From Gemmobacter caeni (GTDB lineage Bacteria > Pseudomonadota > Alphaproteobacteria > Rhodobacterales > Rhodobacteraceae), in assembly GCF_003054195.1 (NCBI RefSeq), contig NZ_QBKP01000010.1:80347-144346 (forward strand): a stretch of DNA of 64,000 nucleotides, given 5' to 3'. The notes under the pieces are model-generated. The model was not told the origin of the DNA and ran no database searches. It worked only from the letters and a program-made list of their open reading frames with translations. Positions 44,919-53,487 of the stretch are shown piece after piece. Numbering within the stretch: the stretch's first letter is position 1; each line of letters starts with the position of its first letter. Made by a program: the position numbers and the translations under genes.

Positions 44919-44950
44919 TTATATCCAGATGCGCACAAACTTAGGTCCAG
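44919..44950 (-). promoter_or_regulatory. two TauR-box-like direct repeats
   Basis: TTATATCCAG (44919-44928) and TTAGGTCCAG (44941-44950) are direct repeats 22 bp apart. Read on the minus strand they are CTGGATATAA and CTGGACCTAA. As I recall, Rhodobacter TauR binds direct repeats of about CTGGACYTAA, so the right-hand copy matches fully and the left-hand one partly. They lie between divergent tauK and tauR, as expected for a MocR-type activator/autorepressor. Confidence 0.75.
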
Positions 44951-44956
44951 TTTCGC

Positions 44957-46429
44957 ATGCCGCTGACCGGCCAGATCTCACCCGACATGTTCTTCGTGGA
45001 TCGCAACCGGCGCGAGCCGTTGCAGATGCAGCTTACGGCCTCGATCACCTCGGCCCTGCTGGATACGCGGGCACAACCGGGAAGCCGGATGCCTTCGACG
45101 CGCGCACTGGCGACGCATCTTGGCCTGTCTCGCCTGACCGTCACGCTGGTTTATCAGGAGCTTGTGGCGCAGGGCTATCTTGAAAGCCTGCCGCGGTCCG
45201 GTTTCACGGTTTCGCAGAAAGTGCCGCACCGGCGTCTGGAAGCGATTGACCAGACAGCGGTCAGCCGCGTGAACTGGGCCGCGCGCCTGCCTGATCTGAC
45301 ACGGCGGCGACGCATCGTGAAGCCGCTGGACTGGCGCAGCTATCCCTATCCGTTCATCTACGGGCAGGCGGACCCGAAGCTGTTCAACCACACCGCCTGG
45401 CGCGATTGTGCCCGCCGCGCACTGGGCGCGCGCGACTTCGCCGAACTGGCGGATGACAGCCTGACGCAGGATGACCCGGTGCTGGTGGATTACATCTGCC
45501 GCAACACCCTGCCCCGCCGCGGCATCCGCGCCCGGCCGGAAGAGGTGCTGATCACGCTGGGCGCGCAGAACGCCCTTTGGATCGCGGTCGGGCTGCTGGC
45601 CTTGCCGGACCGGCTGGCGGTGGTCGAAGACCCTGGTTTCCCCGACTTCGCAGAAAGCCTCCGGCTGCACGGCATGCCCACGCTGTTCGTTCCCACCGAT
45701 GCGGAGGGGCTGAACCCCGATGACCTTCCGCCCCAGACCGGGCTGGTTCTGGTTGCGCCCAGCCACTCCATCCCCGTCGGCATCACCATGACGCTGGAAC
45801 GCCGCCGTGCGCTGCTGGCCGCCGCCGACCGGCATGACTTTCTGGTGGTCGAGGATGATTACGAAACCGAAATGAGCTTTCTCGAACCCCCCTCCCCTTC
45901 GCTCAAGTCGCTGGATGCCTCGGGGCGGGTGATCTATCTGGGCAGTTTTTCCAAATCCTTGTTTCCGGGCCTGCGTATCGGCTATCTGGTCGGGCCCGAG
46001 CCGTTCATCCGGCAGGCGCGGGCGCTGCGCGCGATGATGCTGCGCCATGCGCCCGGACATATGCAGCGCGTGACCGGATATTTTCTGGCGCTCGGCCATT
46101 ACGACGCCCATCTGGTGCGCCTGCGCGAGGTGTTCCGCCGCCGCCGCGAAACGCTTGTCAGCGCCCTGTCACAGACCCCGCTGGAAGTGGTGGGCGCCGC
46201 CCGTCACGGAGGGTCGAGCCTCTGGGTTGCCGCCCCCGAAACCATCGACAGCGCCAGTTTCGCCGAAGCGCTGCGGCCAAAAGGCGTGCTGATCGAGCCG
46301 GGCCATCCGTTCTTTGCTGCCCCTGACGGCATCTGCCGTCACTTCCGTCTGGGCTATTCCTCGATCAGCGAAGACAGGATCAGGGCTGGTGTGGCGCATC
46401 TGGCTGAAACCGTGGCACGACTGGGCTGA
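44957..46429 (+). CDS. tauR: TauR, MocR/GntR-family taurine regulator
   Basis: A 490-aa regulator. The N-terminal GntR winged helix (about 20-90, SRMPSTRALATHLGLSRLTVTLVYQELVAQGYL) is fused to an aminotransferase-like domain (about 125-490) with the PLP lysine in YLGSFSKSLFPGLRIGYLVG. In Rhodobacter, TauR activates taurine genes using PLP and taurine. The start at 44957 places it 7 bp after the nearer TauR-like repeat, so TauR binding should repress its own gene. A shorter start at M11 is possible. Confidence 0.9.
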   Translation: MPLTGQISPDMFFVDRNRREPLQMQLTASITSALLDTRAQPGSRMPSTRALATHLGLSRLTVTLVYQELVAQGYLESLPRSGFTVSQKVPHRRLEAIDQTAVSRVNWAARLPDLTRRRRIVKPLDWRSYPYPFIYGQADPKLFNHTAWRDCARRALGARDFAELADDSLTQDDPVLVDYICRNTLPRRGIRARPEEVLITLGAQNALWIAVGLLALPDRLAVVEDPGFPDFAESLRLHGMPTLFVPTDAEGLNPDDLPPQTGLVLVAPSHSIPVGITMTLERRRALLAAADRHDFLVVEDDYETEMSFLEPPSPSLKSLDASGRVIYLGSFSKSLFPGLRIGYLVGPEPFIRQARALRAMMLRHAPGHMQRVTGYFLALGHYDAHLVRLREVFRRRRETLVSALSQTPLEVVGAARHGGSSLWVAAPETIDSASFAEALRPKGVLIEPGHPFFAAPDGICRHFRLGYSSISEDRIRAGVAHLAETVARLG

Positions 46430-46462
46430 GCCTGCCCCAATATCGGATTTGGACAGGCTTTA
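46430..46462 (+). terminator. terminator after tauR
   Basis: GCCTGCCC (46430-46437) pairs with GGACAGGC (46451-46458) with one mismatch, followed by TTTA. It directly follows the tauR stop codon and insulates the replication genes. Confidence 0.6.
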
Positions 46463-46812
46463 GCACCACGACCGCCCTGCCCCGCGATTCGAATGAGTCC
46501 CGTTTTTGACGCCGACCCGGATGATGGCGACAGCGGCGCCAACAAGATCTGGATTGGCCGCCCCTCGCAAGGGTCCGGCTTTGTGTTTATTTATCAATAA
46601 ATTAGTTGATACCCATGCCCTGCGGGGCGCCGTCCGCGACGGTGTCCCTACACAAGTTGTAGAATTTCCTTGCGTGACGGACCGACTTGGCGCATTTCTG
46701 TTCGTAGCGGAAAACTGCGAGAATTTCGGATTTCTGCGCTACAAAGAACCAAAGGCTCGGAAGAGTATGCTGAGTGCGGGCCAACCGCGCCAGCCTGATA
46801 TGAGAGGGCAGC
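46463..46812. promoter_or_regulatory. repABC upstream region with several small inverted repeats
   Basis: No gene is supported here. It holds an AT-rich palindromic stretch (TTTATT, 4 nt, AATAAA, 46586-46601) that stands out in this GC-rich DNA. It also holds CCGTC/GACGG around CGC (46630-46642), and CTACA/TGTAG around a 5-nt spacer (46648-46662). A 16-bp parS-like sequence lies at 46700-46715. RepA or RepA-RepB autoregulation of the repABC promoter is expected in this interval, so one of the repeats is probably the operator. Confidence 0.5.
46700..46715. other. sequence matching the repABC parS pattern
   Basis: GTTCGTAGCGGAAAAC fits the general repABC centromere pattern GTT-N4-GC-N4-AAC exactly but is not palindromic beyond the ends. 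It lies about 100 bp before repA, a usual parS position. The two fully palindromic repeats after repC are stronger candidates, and a chance match is possible. Confidence 0.4.
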
Positions 46813-47988
46813 ATGACAGCAGAGCAGGTATTTGCCGAGCTTCAAGGCGATGCATCCACATTGCATGAATCGATCCGGATGCATCTGGAGCGCAATTTTG
46901 CGCCGGATGCCCGCAAGCACCTCAGAAGCTTTTCCTCGACCGAAGCGGCAGAATTTCTCGGGTTGGCGCCGGGCCACCTGCGCAAACTGCATGCCGAAGA
47001 CAAGATCCCCGACGTTCCCCTGGATGAACGCGGGCGCAAGCTCTATTCCGCCGAAGATCTGGCGCAGATCCGGCTGGCGCTGGCGCGCACCACGCGCGAC
47101 CCGTCACTGTATCTGCGGGGGCGGGTCGGCACCGAGCCTTTGCAGATCATCTCTTGCGTATCTTTCAAGGGTGGGAGCGCAAAGACCACCACCGCAGCCT
47201 ATCTGAGCCAGTGGTATGCCCTGCACGGCTATCGCGTGCTGGTCATCGACATGGACCCGCAGGCCTCGCTGTCCTCCATGACCGGGCTTCGCCCCGAGAT
47301 CGACTTTACCCAGAAGGGCACGATTTACGACGCGATCCGCTACGAAAACCCGCTGCCGATGAGCGAGGTCGTGCGAAAGACCTATTTCCACGGGCTTGAT
47401 ATTGCGGCGGGCGGTCTGATCCTTTCGGAATATGAAACCGAGACGCCCTACGCCCTGCGGCATGGCTCCGAACCGCCGTTCTATCTGCGTTTGCGCGAAG
47501 CGATCCAGTCCGTAGAATCAAGCTATGATCTTGTTTTCATTGACTGCCCGCCGCAGCTAGGGTTCCTGACGCTTTCGGCGCTGGTGGCCTCTTCCTCGAT
47601 CATCATTCCGGTCGTGCCGAACTTTATCGACGTGGCATCGCTGGCCCAGTTCCTGACCATGACCTCGTCACTGCTGGACACGATCCGCGACGCAGGCATG
47701 ACGCTGGAATACGATTTCCTGCGCTATCTGGTATCGCGTTTCGAGCCATCAGACGGGCCGCAGGCACAGGTTGCCGGGCTTTTGCGAGCGAATTTCGGGA
47801 AGCGGGTAATGACCGAAACCTTCCTGAAATCAACCGCCATTTCCGACGCCGGGCTGACACACCAGACGCTTTTCGAGGTTGGCCGGGGCAGCATGAACCG
47901 CAACACCTACGACCGTGCGATGGAAGCGATCAATGCGGTCGCGCGCGAGCTGGAGCAAGACGTCCATCACGCATGGGGGAGGATCTGA
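46813..47988 (+). CDS. repA: RepA, ParA-type plasmid partition ATPase
   Basis: A 391-aa partition ATPase of the repABC class. The N-terminal region (about 1-110) carries a DNA-binding helix-turn-helix (FSSTEAAEFLGLAPGHLRKLHAE), used for autorepression. The deviant Walker A is SFKGGSAKTTTAAYLS, the A' motif is LVIDMDPQASLS, and Walker B is FIDCPPQLGFLT. It drives segregation with RepB bound at parS. The start ATG has a GAGAGGG site. It is 1 bp from repB, in the standard repA-repB-repC order. Confidence 0.96.
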   Translation: MTAEQVFAELQGDASTLHESIRMHLERNFAPDARKHLRSFSSTEAAEFLGLAPGHLRKLHAEDKIPDVPLDERGRKLYSAEDLAQIRLALARTTRDPSLYLRGRVGTEPLQIISCVSFKGGSAKTTTAAYLSQWYALHGYRVLVIDMDPQASLSSMTGLRPEIDFTQKGTIYDAIRYENPLPMSEVVRKTYFHGLDIAAGGLILSEYETETPYALRHGSEPPFYLRLREAIQSVESSYDLVFIDCPPQLGFLTLSALVASSSIIIPVVPNFIDVASLAQFLTMTSSLLDTIRDAGMTLEYDFLRYLVSRFEPSDGPQAQVAGLLRANFGKRVMTETFLKSTAISDAGLTHQTLFEVGRGSMNRNTYDRAMEAINAVARELEQDVHHAWGRI

Positions 47989-47989
47989 C

Positions 47990-48967
47990 ATGGCACGCAA
48001 GAACATGTTCGAGGGCATCGCCCCCGCCGCCCGGTCCGAAGAAGGCGGGAAAGACCCCCTGCCCCGCCCCGCGCCAAAGATGCCCGAGGTGTTTCAAAGC
48101 GCCGGGCCGATTGCCGCCATCCGCAACGATCTGCGCAGCGTCGGCAGCCGGTCCATTCAGGATATCGACCCCAATCTGATCGAGGATACGGGCCTGAAAG
48201 ACCGCATTGGCGCGCTGGACGAAGATATCGCCGACCTGCGCGACAGCATTGCCAGGCATGGCCAGCAGGTTCCCATCCTGCTGCGCCCGCATCCCAAGCT
48301 CAGCGGGCGTTATCAGGTGGTCTACGGTCGCCGCAGGCTCGCGGCGATCCGGGGGCTTGGGACGCCGGTCAAGGCGCTGATCCGCACGCTGTCTGATGAA
48401 GAGGCAGTGCTGGCGCAGGGGCAGGAAAACAACCTGCGCAAAGACCCGTCCTTCATCGAAAAGGCGCTGTTCGCCGGTGATCTGGAGGAGGCGGGCTATG
48501 ATGCGCGGGTTGTTCAGGATGCGCTGAACGTGAACCGCAGCCATACGTCGCATATGCGCAAGGTGCGCGAAGCCTTTCCGCGTGATGTGCTGGAGCGTAT
48601 CGGGGCCGCGCCCTCAATCGGCTGGAAACGCTGGTATGAGCTGGCGGTGAAAGTGCTGGAACAGGGGATCGACGCCTCAACGATCCACCCTGCCCCATTT
48701 GCTGAAGGCTCCAACTCGGACCAGCGGTTTGCCGCCTGGGTGAAGGCTCTGCCTGAGCCACCAAAGGCGCCAGCAGCGCCGCGCACGCCGGTCAGCATCA
48801 TAGCGAAGGATGGCTCAGACCTGGGCGAAGTCGAACTGAACCGGGGGAAGCTCGGCTTTCGTCCTTCCGCGGGTCAGACTGCCTTCGCTGCCTGGCTGCA
48901 CGAGAATGCGGAAATGGTGTTCTCGCAACTTCACCAGGAGTTCATCACCCGTTCAAGACACGGGTGA
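47990..48967 (+). CDS. repB: RepB, ParB-type centromere-binding protein
   Basis: A 325-aa ParB-like protein with the N-terminal box MARKNMFEGIAP typical of RepB. The nuclease/CTP-binding motifs are LRDSIARHGQQVPILLRPHPKLSGRYQVVYGRRRLAA and VLAQGQENNLRKDPSFIEKA. A helix-turn-helix (QDALNVNRSHTSHMRKV) follows. It binds parS and spreads, stimulating RepA. The ATG at 47990 sits next to the repA stop (TGACATG) with a GGAGG site upstream; an earlier in-frame start inside repA is rejected. Confidence 0.95.
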   Translation: MARKNMFEGIAPAARSEEGGKDPLPRPAPKMPEVFQSAGPIAAIRNDLRSVGSRSIQDIDPNLIEDTGLKDRIGALDEDIADLRDSIARHGQQVPILLRPHPKLSGRYQVVYGRRRLAAIRGLGTPVKALIRTLSDEEAVLAQGQENNLRKDPSFIEKALFAGDLEEAGYDARVVQDALNVNRSHTSHMRKVREAFPRDVLERIGAAPSIGWKRWYELAVKVLEQGIDASTIHPAPFAEGSNSDQRFAAWVKALPEPPKAPAAPRTPVSIIAKDGSDLGEVELNRGKLGFRPSAGQTAFAAWLHENAEMVFSQLHQEFITRSRHG

Positions 48968-49007
48968 TCAGACCTTGAAGCAGAGAAAACAACAAAGGAG
49001 CAGGATC

Positions 49008-49095
49008 GGAAAAGGATAGGCCTCCCGAATGGAACCCACCCGGAAGGCCCGCGCAAACCACAGGGCGCCAACCCTGAGAATGCTCATCTTCTAGC
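49008..49095 (-). ncRNA. candidate ctRNA (incompatibility antisense RNA) of repABC
   Basis: On the minus strand, -35 TTGCGT (49125-49130) and -10 TAGTTT (49102-49107) are spaced by 17 bp, predicting a start near 49095. A hairpin with 9-bp arms (49019-49027 with 49041-49049, one G-U pair) is followed by TATCCTTTT, a good intrinsic terminator. The product would be about 88 nt, complementary to the repB-repC gap. repABC plasmids encode such an antisense RNA here to limit RepC synthesis. Confidence 0.65.
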
Positions 49096-49249
49096 AAGAG
49101 CAAACTAGCGCAGGCCCGAATCACACGCAACATCGCATCGCGGTGATCCGATATCTTTTGTCCTTTTTTCTGGGGAAAAGTATCGCTTTCCTGCCTGATG
49201 TATGCGTCCGGAGACATCGGACCGCCTGGATCGTTCCACTGAACATGCC

Positions 49250-50380
49250 ATGGAACATATTTCGTCATCGCCCGTGCGTGCGCACGTTCGGCGGGCAGGT
49301 ACTTTTTGTTCGCCGCAACCTGCCCGAGCCGCTGCAAAGTCCGAAGATCCGCGCTGGCGGCTGCTTGATCTTGTCCGCATCTGTCGCAGCCCGCTTGGTC
49401 TGCGCGACCGGGATATCACGGTCCTGCGCGGCTTGTTGTCCTTCGTGCCGGATAACGCCGATCCCACGAGGCTGGTTGTCTTTGCCTCCAATCGCGCGCT
49501 GATGGAACGCTGCGACGGGATTGATGAACGCACCCTGCGGCGCCGGATCGTTCATCTTCAGTCAAAAGGGTTGCTGGCCCGCAAACTCAGCCCGAACGGA
49601 AAGCGCTATCAGGTTCGCGATGCGCAACTGGTCTATGGCATCGACCTTGGCCCGCTCTTCAGCCTTGACCTAGATCTTGAGGCGCTGGCGGAGGAGCAAC
49701 GCCGCGAAGAACTGCGGCGCAAAGCTCTGCGCGCAATGATCCGCCACGCATTGTATCACCAGACCAATCCGTCGAAAACCACGGCCTGCGAAGAGGCCCG
49801 TCGCGCCCTGCGCCGTTCGGTCGACAGCCACCAACTGAGCGAACTTCTTGCCGAGATCAACGATACTGTGGATGAAACGTCGGTAGATCAGCCTTCAGCA
49901 ACATCTCATCTGACCGCCAGTGACAGTCAAAATGACCGGCACATTCAGAGTTCAAAAAAAGAATCTTATGAATCTGAATACTGCGACGAATTTATAGCCA
50001 AGGGGCCTGTCACACCTGATTTACCCCAGAACGAGGATCGGAACCCAGTTGATCTTTCCATCGATGAATGTCTTGCCCTGGCCCCCACTGCCGCAGAAAT
50101 GGCGCTGGAGAAGCCACGTTGCTGGCGTGACATTGTTGCCCTTTCCGCTGCTCTGGCACCCGCGATTGGTCTGTCAGCAACCGTCGTTGAGACAGCCCGA
50201 ACCCGTCTCGGCCCCCTTGGCGCGGCGCTCGCTGTTCTGGGTTTGGTCGAGGCATTCGGAAGGATTCGTAACCCCCAAGGCTATCTGTCCCGGCTTTCCG
50301 ACAAGGCACGGCAACAGGGCTTTGATCTTGTGCGTATGTTCCGCTCGCTGGTTAATCGTCGAAGCCCGCAAACGGCATGA
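49250..50380 (+). CDS. repC: RepC replication initiator
   Basis: An initiator of about 376 aa from a repABC plasmid. The N-terminal DNA-binding half contains LRDRDITVLRGLLSFVPD, VFASNRALMERCDGIDERTLRRRIVHLQSKGLLARKLSPNGKRY, the winged-helix core of RepC. A low-complexity middle (about residues 210-255) and a C-terminal helical domain ending GFDLVRMFRSLVNRR follow. The replication origin of such plasmids lies inside repC, and the AT-richer stretch near 49920-50000 is a candidate. I favour the ATG at 49250 (MEHISSSPVRAHVRRAG). An in-frame ATG at 49202 is possible. Confidence 0.92.
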   Translation: MEHISSSPVRAHVRRAGTFCSPQPARAAAKSEDPRWRLLDLVRICRSPLGLRDRDITVLRGLLSFVPDNADPTRLVVFASNRALMERCDGIDERTLRRRIVHLQSKGLLARKLSPNGKRYQVRDAQLVYGIDLGPLFSLDLDLEALAEEQRREELRRKALRAMIRHALYHQTNPSKTTACEEARRALRRSVDSHQLSELLAEINDTVDETSVDQPSATSHLTASDSQNDRHIQSSKKESYESEYCDEFIAKGPVTPDLPQNEDRNPVDLSIDECLALAPTAAEMALEKPRCWRDIVALSAALAPAIGLSATVVETARTRLGPLGAALAVLGLVEAFGRIRNPQGYLSRLSDKARQQGFDLVRMFRSLVNRRSPQTA

Positions 50381-50382
50381 GC

Positions 50383-50402
50383 ATGTTTACCCCGGTAAAC
50401 AT
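50383..50402. other. parS-like perfect palindrome after repC, copy 1
   Basis: A 20-bp site with 9-bp arms ATGTTTACC and GGTAAACAT around CC. The 16-bp core GTTTACCCCGGTAAAC has the GTT...AAC ends and length of repABC parS sites. It lies 2 bp after the repC stop, one of the usual positions of parS. Confidence 0.75.
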
Positions 50403-50430
50403 TGGTACCCCCACGAGGAGACCATCAGAC

Positions 50431-50448
50431 GTATACCCGGGTAAACAT
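50431..50448. other. parS-like palindrome after repC, copy 2
   Basis: GTATACCCGGGTAAAC followed by AT is nearly identical to copy 1 (the centre is CG instead of CC and one arm base differs). The copies are 46 bp apart in the same orientation. Two close repeats fit RepB clusters at a centromere. Confidence 0.72.
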
Positions 50449-50514
50449 GGCTTGGCTGCGCAGCATTTTATGCATCGGGACAGAATAACATCTTCCGTGC
50501 CATGCTTGCTTCGG

Positions 50515-52044
50515 TTACGCCTCCGGCAGCGTCCCCTTCTGGTAAAGCTGCGCAAAACGTCTCCGCAGTTCAGCTTTCTGGACTTTGCCCATCGCGTTCC
50601 GTGGCAGTTCCGGCACAAAAAGCACACGCTTGGGCTGCTTGTAGCGGGCAAGCTGATCGCCAATCGCGCGGAGAATGCCCGCCTCGTCAATCACGCCTTC
50701 CGTTTCGCCAACCACGATGGCGGTGACGCCCTCGCCAAGATCGGGATGCGGCAGCCCGATCACCGCGCTCTCAGCCACCCCGGTAATCTCATCAATCAGC
50801 GCCTCGATCTCCCTGGGATAGACATTGTAGCCGCCCGAGATCACCAGATCCTTGTCACGCCCGACAATGCGCAGGTAGCCATCCTCGCCGATCTGCCCCA
50901 GATCGCCGGTAATAAAGAAACCATCCGCGCGAAATTCCGCCGCTGTCTTTTCCGGCATGTTCCAGTAACCGGCAAAAACATTCGGCCCCCGGACCTCAAT
51001 AGCGCCTATCTCGCCTCGTGGCAGAGGTCCGGCGGTTTCGCGATCAGTGATGCGGATTTCCACCCCGGGTAAGGCCATGCCAACCGCACCGGGCTTGCGG
51101 GAACCGTCATAAGGGTTGGATGCGATCATACAGGTTTCGGTCATCCCGTAGCGTTCAAGAATAGCGTGGCCGGTCTGTGCCTCGAAGTCACGGTGATCTT
51201 CCGGCAGCAGCGGGGCCGAACCGGAAACGAAAAGCCGCATGTTTGAGGTCGCTGCATGATCAAGACGGCCGGATTTCAGCAGCCGTGTGTAGAAGGTGGG
51301 CACACCCATCAATACTGTTGCCCGGCTCATCAGGCCGATCACCTCCTCCGTGTCAAACCGTGTCAGCCAGATCATCGCGGCACCAGCCGCAAGCGTCATG
51401 TTAACGGCTACAAACAGGCCGTGGGTGTGGAAGATCGGCAGCGCATGGATCAGGCGGTCATCAGCGGTATAGCGCCAGATCTGCGACAAGGCGGCGGTGT
51501 TGGACGCAAGATTGCCATGGGTCAACACCGCGCCCTTTGACCGGCCGGTAGTGCCAGATGTGTAAAGGATGGCGGCTGCATCCTCCATCTTCCGCGCAAC
51601 ATGGTTTGTCATAGGGTGGGCCATACGGACCTGATCCATCAGCGTGCCATCCGCCTTGGCGCCCAGACTTTCGACGCGCAGCACCGCTGACTGGCAGCCC
51701 CGGTGCTCTGACAGCGTTGCTGGGCTGCACAGGAACAGGCGCGGGGCGGCGTCTGCCAGGAAATAGTCGATCTCTGCGTCGGTATAAGCCGTGTTGAGCG
51801 GCAGATAGACCGCGCCGACCTGAAGCGTGGCAAGGTAAAGGCAGATCGCCTCAGGGCTCTTTTCGGTCTGCGCCGCGACTCGATCACCGGGTTGCACACC
51901 AAAGCCGATCAGGACGGTGGCCAGACGATGCACCAGATCGCGCGCCTGCGCATAGGTGATATCGGGCGCGCCCGGCCTTTCGAACAGCGTCTTTTGGGGG
52001 GCGCCTTCGGTCGAGGCAAGGAAGCTTTCATAGATCGTCTGCAT
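50515..52044 (-). CDS. matB: malonyl-CoA synthetase
   Basis: A 509-aa acyl-CoA synthetase of the ANL family. It has the AMP-binding motif ILYTSGTTGRSKGAVLTHGNL, YGMTETCMI, the hinge and ATP motif GYLRIVGRDKDLVISGGYNVYPREIE, and the catalytic Lys near PRNAMGKVQK. Its MatB identity rests on overall sequence pattern and on the neighbouring malonyl-CoA decarboxylase. It converts malonate, CoA and ATP to malonyl-CoA. It follows matA by 18 bp in one operon. Confidence 0.92.
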   Translation of the reverse strand: MQTIYESFLASTEGAPQKTLFERPGAPDITYAQARDLVHRLATVLIGFGVQPGDRVAAQTEKSPEAICLYLATLQVGAVYLPLNTAYTDAEIDYFLADAAPRLFLCSPATLSEHRGCQSAVLRVESLGAKADGTLMDQVRMAHPMTNHVARKMEDAAAILYTSGTTGRSKGAVLTHGNLASNTAALSQIWRYTADDRLIHALPIFHTHGLFVAVNMTLAAGAAMIWLTRFDTEEVIGLMSRATVLMGVPTFYTRLLKSGRLDHAATSNMRLFVSGSAPLLPEDHRDFEAQTGHAILERYGMTETCMIASNPYDGSRKPGAVGMALPGVEIRITDRETAGPLPRGEIGAIEVRGPNVFAGYWNMPEKTAAEFRADGFFITGDLGQIGEDGYLRIVGRDKDLVISGGYNVYPREIEALIDEITGVAESAVIGLPHPDLGEGVTAIVVGETEGVIDEAGILRAIGDQLARYKQPKRVLFVPELPRNAMGKVQKAELRRRFAQLYQKGTLPEA

Positions 52045-52062
52045 GGATGTCTCCGGCTGAAA

Positions 52063-53397
52063 TCAGCGTGTCAGGGCGGCGGCGAGGGGCGCGCCGGTGG
52101 CGATGGTGCCATCGCGTACGAAAGCCTCATGCTGGGCTTCGATGGCGGCGGGTTCGTAGAGGTAATTGACCATCAGCCCATGGCCGCGCGTCAGTGCGCC
52201 TTCGGACAGATCGGCAGGCCAGTTCACCCGCCAGGCGGCAGCTCCATTCCCCAGATGAAACCGCGCCACCGGATCGCGGGGCGCACCGGAGCGGTTGCGG
52301 GCGCCGGTGAGGTAGCGGGCCGCAAGTGCCTCGACCTCGGGTTTCAGCCGGGCTGCTTCGGCAGTATCGTTCTGCCATCCGTCGACAGCCAGCCGCTTTG
52401 CCAGGGCCGGACCGCGCGCGTCTTCGCCGCTGGCAAGCCAGGCCGCAAAATCCGGGGCAGGGGAGAGGGTCACGAACCTGCGCAGCGCGGGAAGCTCTGC
52501 GGCAAGTTCGGCCACCACCTGCTTGATCAGAAAATTACCGAAAGAGACGCCCTTCAGCCCGGCCAGCGTGTTGTTGATTGAATAGAACACCGCAGTCGTC
52601 GCTTCCTCCGCCTCAGGTGCGACGGGCGCGGTCAGGATCGGGGCGATGCGGTCGGGGGTATCGCGGGTCAGCGCCACCTCGACGAAGATCAGTGGCTCAT
52701 CCCCGGTCGCGGGATGGAAGAAGGCATAGACCCGCCGGTCGGCAGGATCGAGCCTGCGGCGCAGATCCTCCCATCCCTGCATCGGGTGGACAGATTCGTA
52801 GGCCATGATCTTTTCAAGGACGGAAGCCGGAGTGGACCAGTCGATCCGTTCCATCCGCAGGAAACCCCTGTTGAACCATGAGGCAAAAAGATGCGCGAAA
52901 TCGGCATCCAGCGGCCGCAGGGACGCATCGTTGCGCATCGCGATCAACAGGTCGGCCCGCATATCGACCAGCTTTCGTGTCGCGCCCGGCGCTGTGTTCA
53001 GACGGCGGAGCAGGGTCTGGCGTGGCGGCTCCACAGCGTCAAACAGCGGCACCAGAGTCGCGGCTGAAGGGGCCGCATCATAAGCGGCGAAGGCACGACG
53101 GATCAGGGTGGGGTCAGCGTCAAAGTGGTCACGCAGCAGATCGAAGAAGCCGCGCTTTCCTGTCGCGTCCAGTTCGGCATAGGCGGCAAGGGCCTGTTCC
53201 GCCACCGCGACGCGCGCGGCATCGCCGATGCGGCCCATCAGCACCTCGCAAGCGGCTGCCAGCCGTTCGGGAGCGGGCCGGGCCAGAGCCTTGCGCGTGG
53301 CATTTTCATCCGGTGGCGCTGATTTGCGGCCGATCCGTTCAGTGCCGGTTATGGCCTGAACCAGATCGGTCAGAAAGGCGAGTTTTGGGCGTGGCAT
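52063..53397 (-). CDS. matA: malonyl-CoA decarboxylase
   Basis: A 444-aa decarboxylase that turns malonyl-CoA into acetyl-CoA. The all-helical N-terminal part is followed by the catalytic acetyltransferase-like domain with HPMQGWEDLRRRLDPADRRVYAF, FYSINNTLAGLKGVSFGNFLIKQV and ARFHLGNGA. It is the MCD family in full. With MatB it completes malonate assimilation. A GGAGG site lies at good spacing before the ATG. It is divergent from the GntR regulator matR. Confidence 0.94.
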   Translation of the reverse strand: MPRPKLAFLTDLVQAITGTERIGRKSAPPDENATRKALARPAPERLAAACEVLMGRIGDAARVAVAEQALAAYAELDATGKRGFFDLLRDHFDADPTLIRRAFAAYDAAPSAATLVPLFDAVEPPRQTLLRRLNTAPGATRKLVDMRADLLIAMRNDASLRPLDADFAHLFASWFNRGFLRMERIDWSTPASVLEKIMAYESVHPMQGWEDLRRRLDPADRRVYAFFHPATGDEPLIFVEVALTRDTPDRIAPILTAPVAPEAEEATTAVFYSINNTLAGLKGVSFGNFLIKQVVAELAAELPALRRFVTLSPAPDFAAWLASGEDARGPALAKRLAVDGWQNDTAEAARLKPEVEALAARYLTGARNRSGAPRDPVARFHLGNGAAAWRVNWPADLSEGALTRGHGLMVNYLYEPAAIEAQHEAFVRDGTIATGAPLAAALTR

Positions 53398-53418
53398 GGC
53401 ATATCCTCCTGCGACATC

Positions 53419-53449
53419 TTATACATATTAAGCATAGTGTTGTATATAA
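53419..53449. promoter_or_regulatory. candidate MatR operator
   Basis: In the AT-rich gap between divergent matA and matR, TTATACA (53419-53425) and TTGTATATAA (53440-53449) form an inverted pair whose inner motifs lie 22 bp apart. Rhizobial MatR is reported to bind TTGTATACAA, which the right-hand copy matches except at two positions. Confidence 0.6.
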
Positions 53450-53487
53450 CATGGCGAATGTTGGACATCTTTCGAGGAAGGGTTAAA

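Noticed and set aside
46506-46868. 120-codon plus-strand frame before repA
   Set aside because: It overlaps the repA start and the likely operator/parS region, has no ribosome site and no recognised motif.
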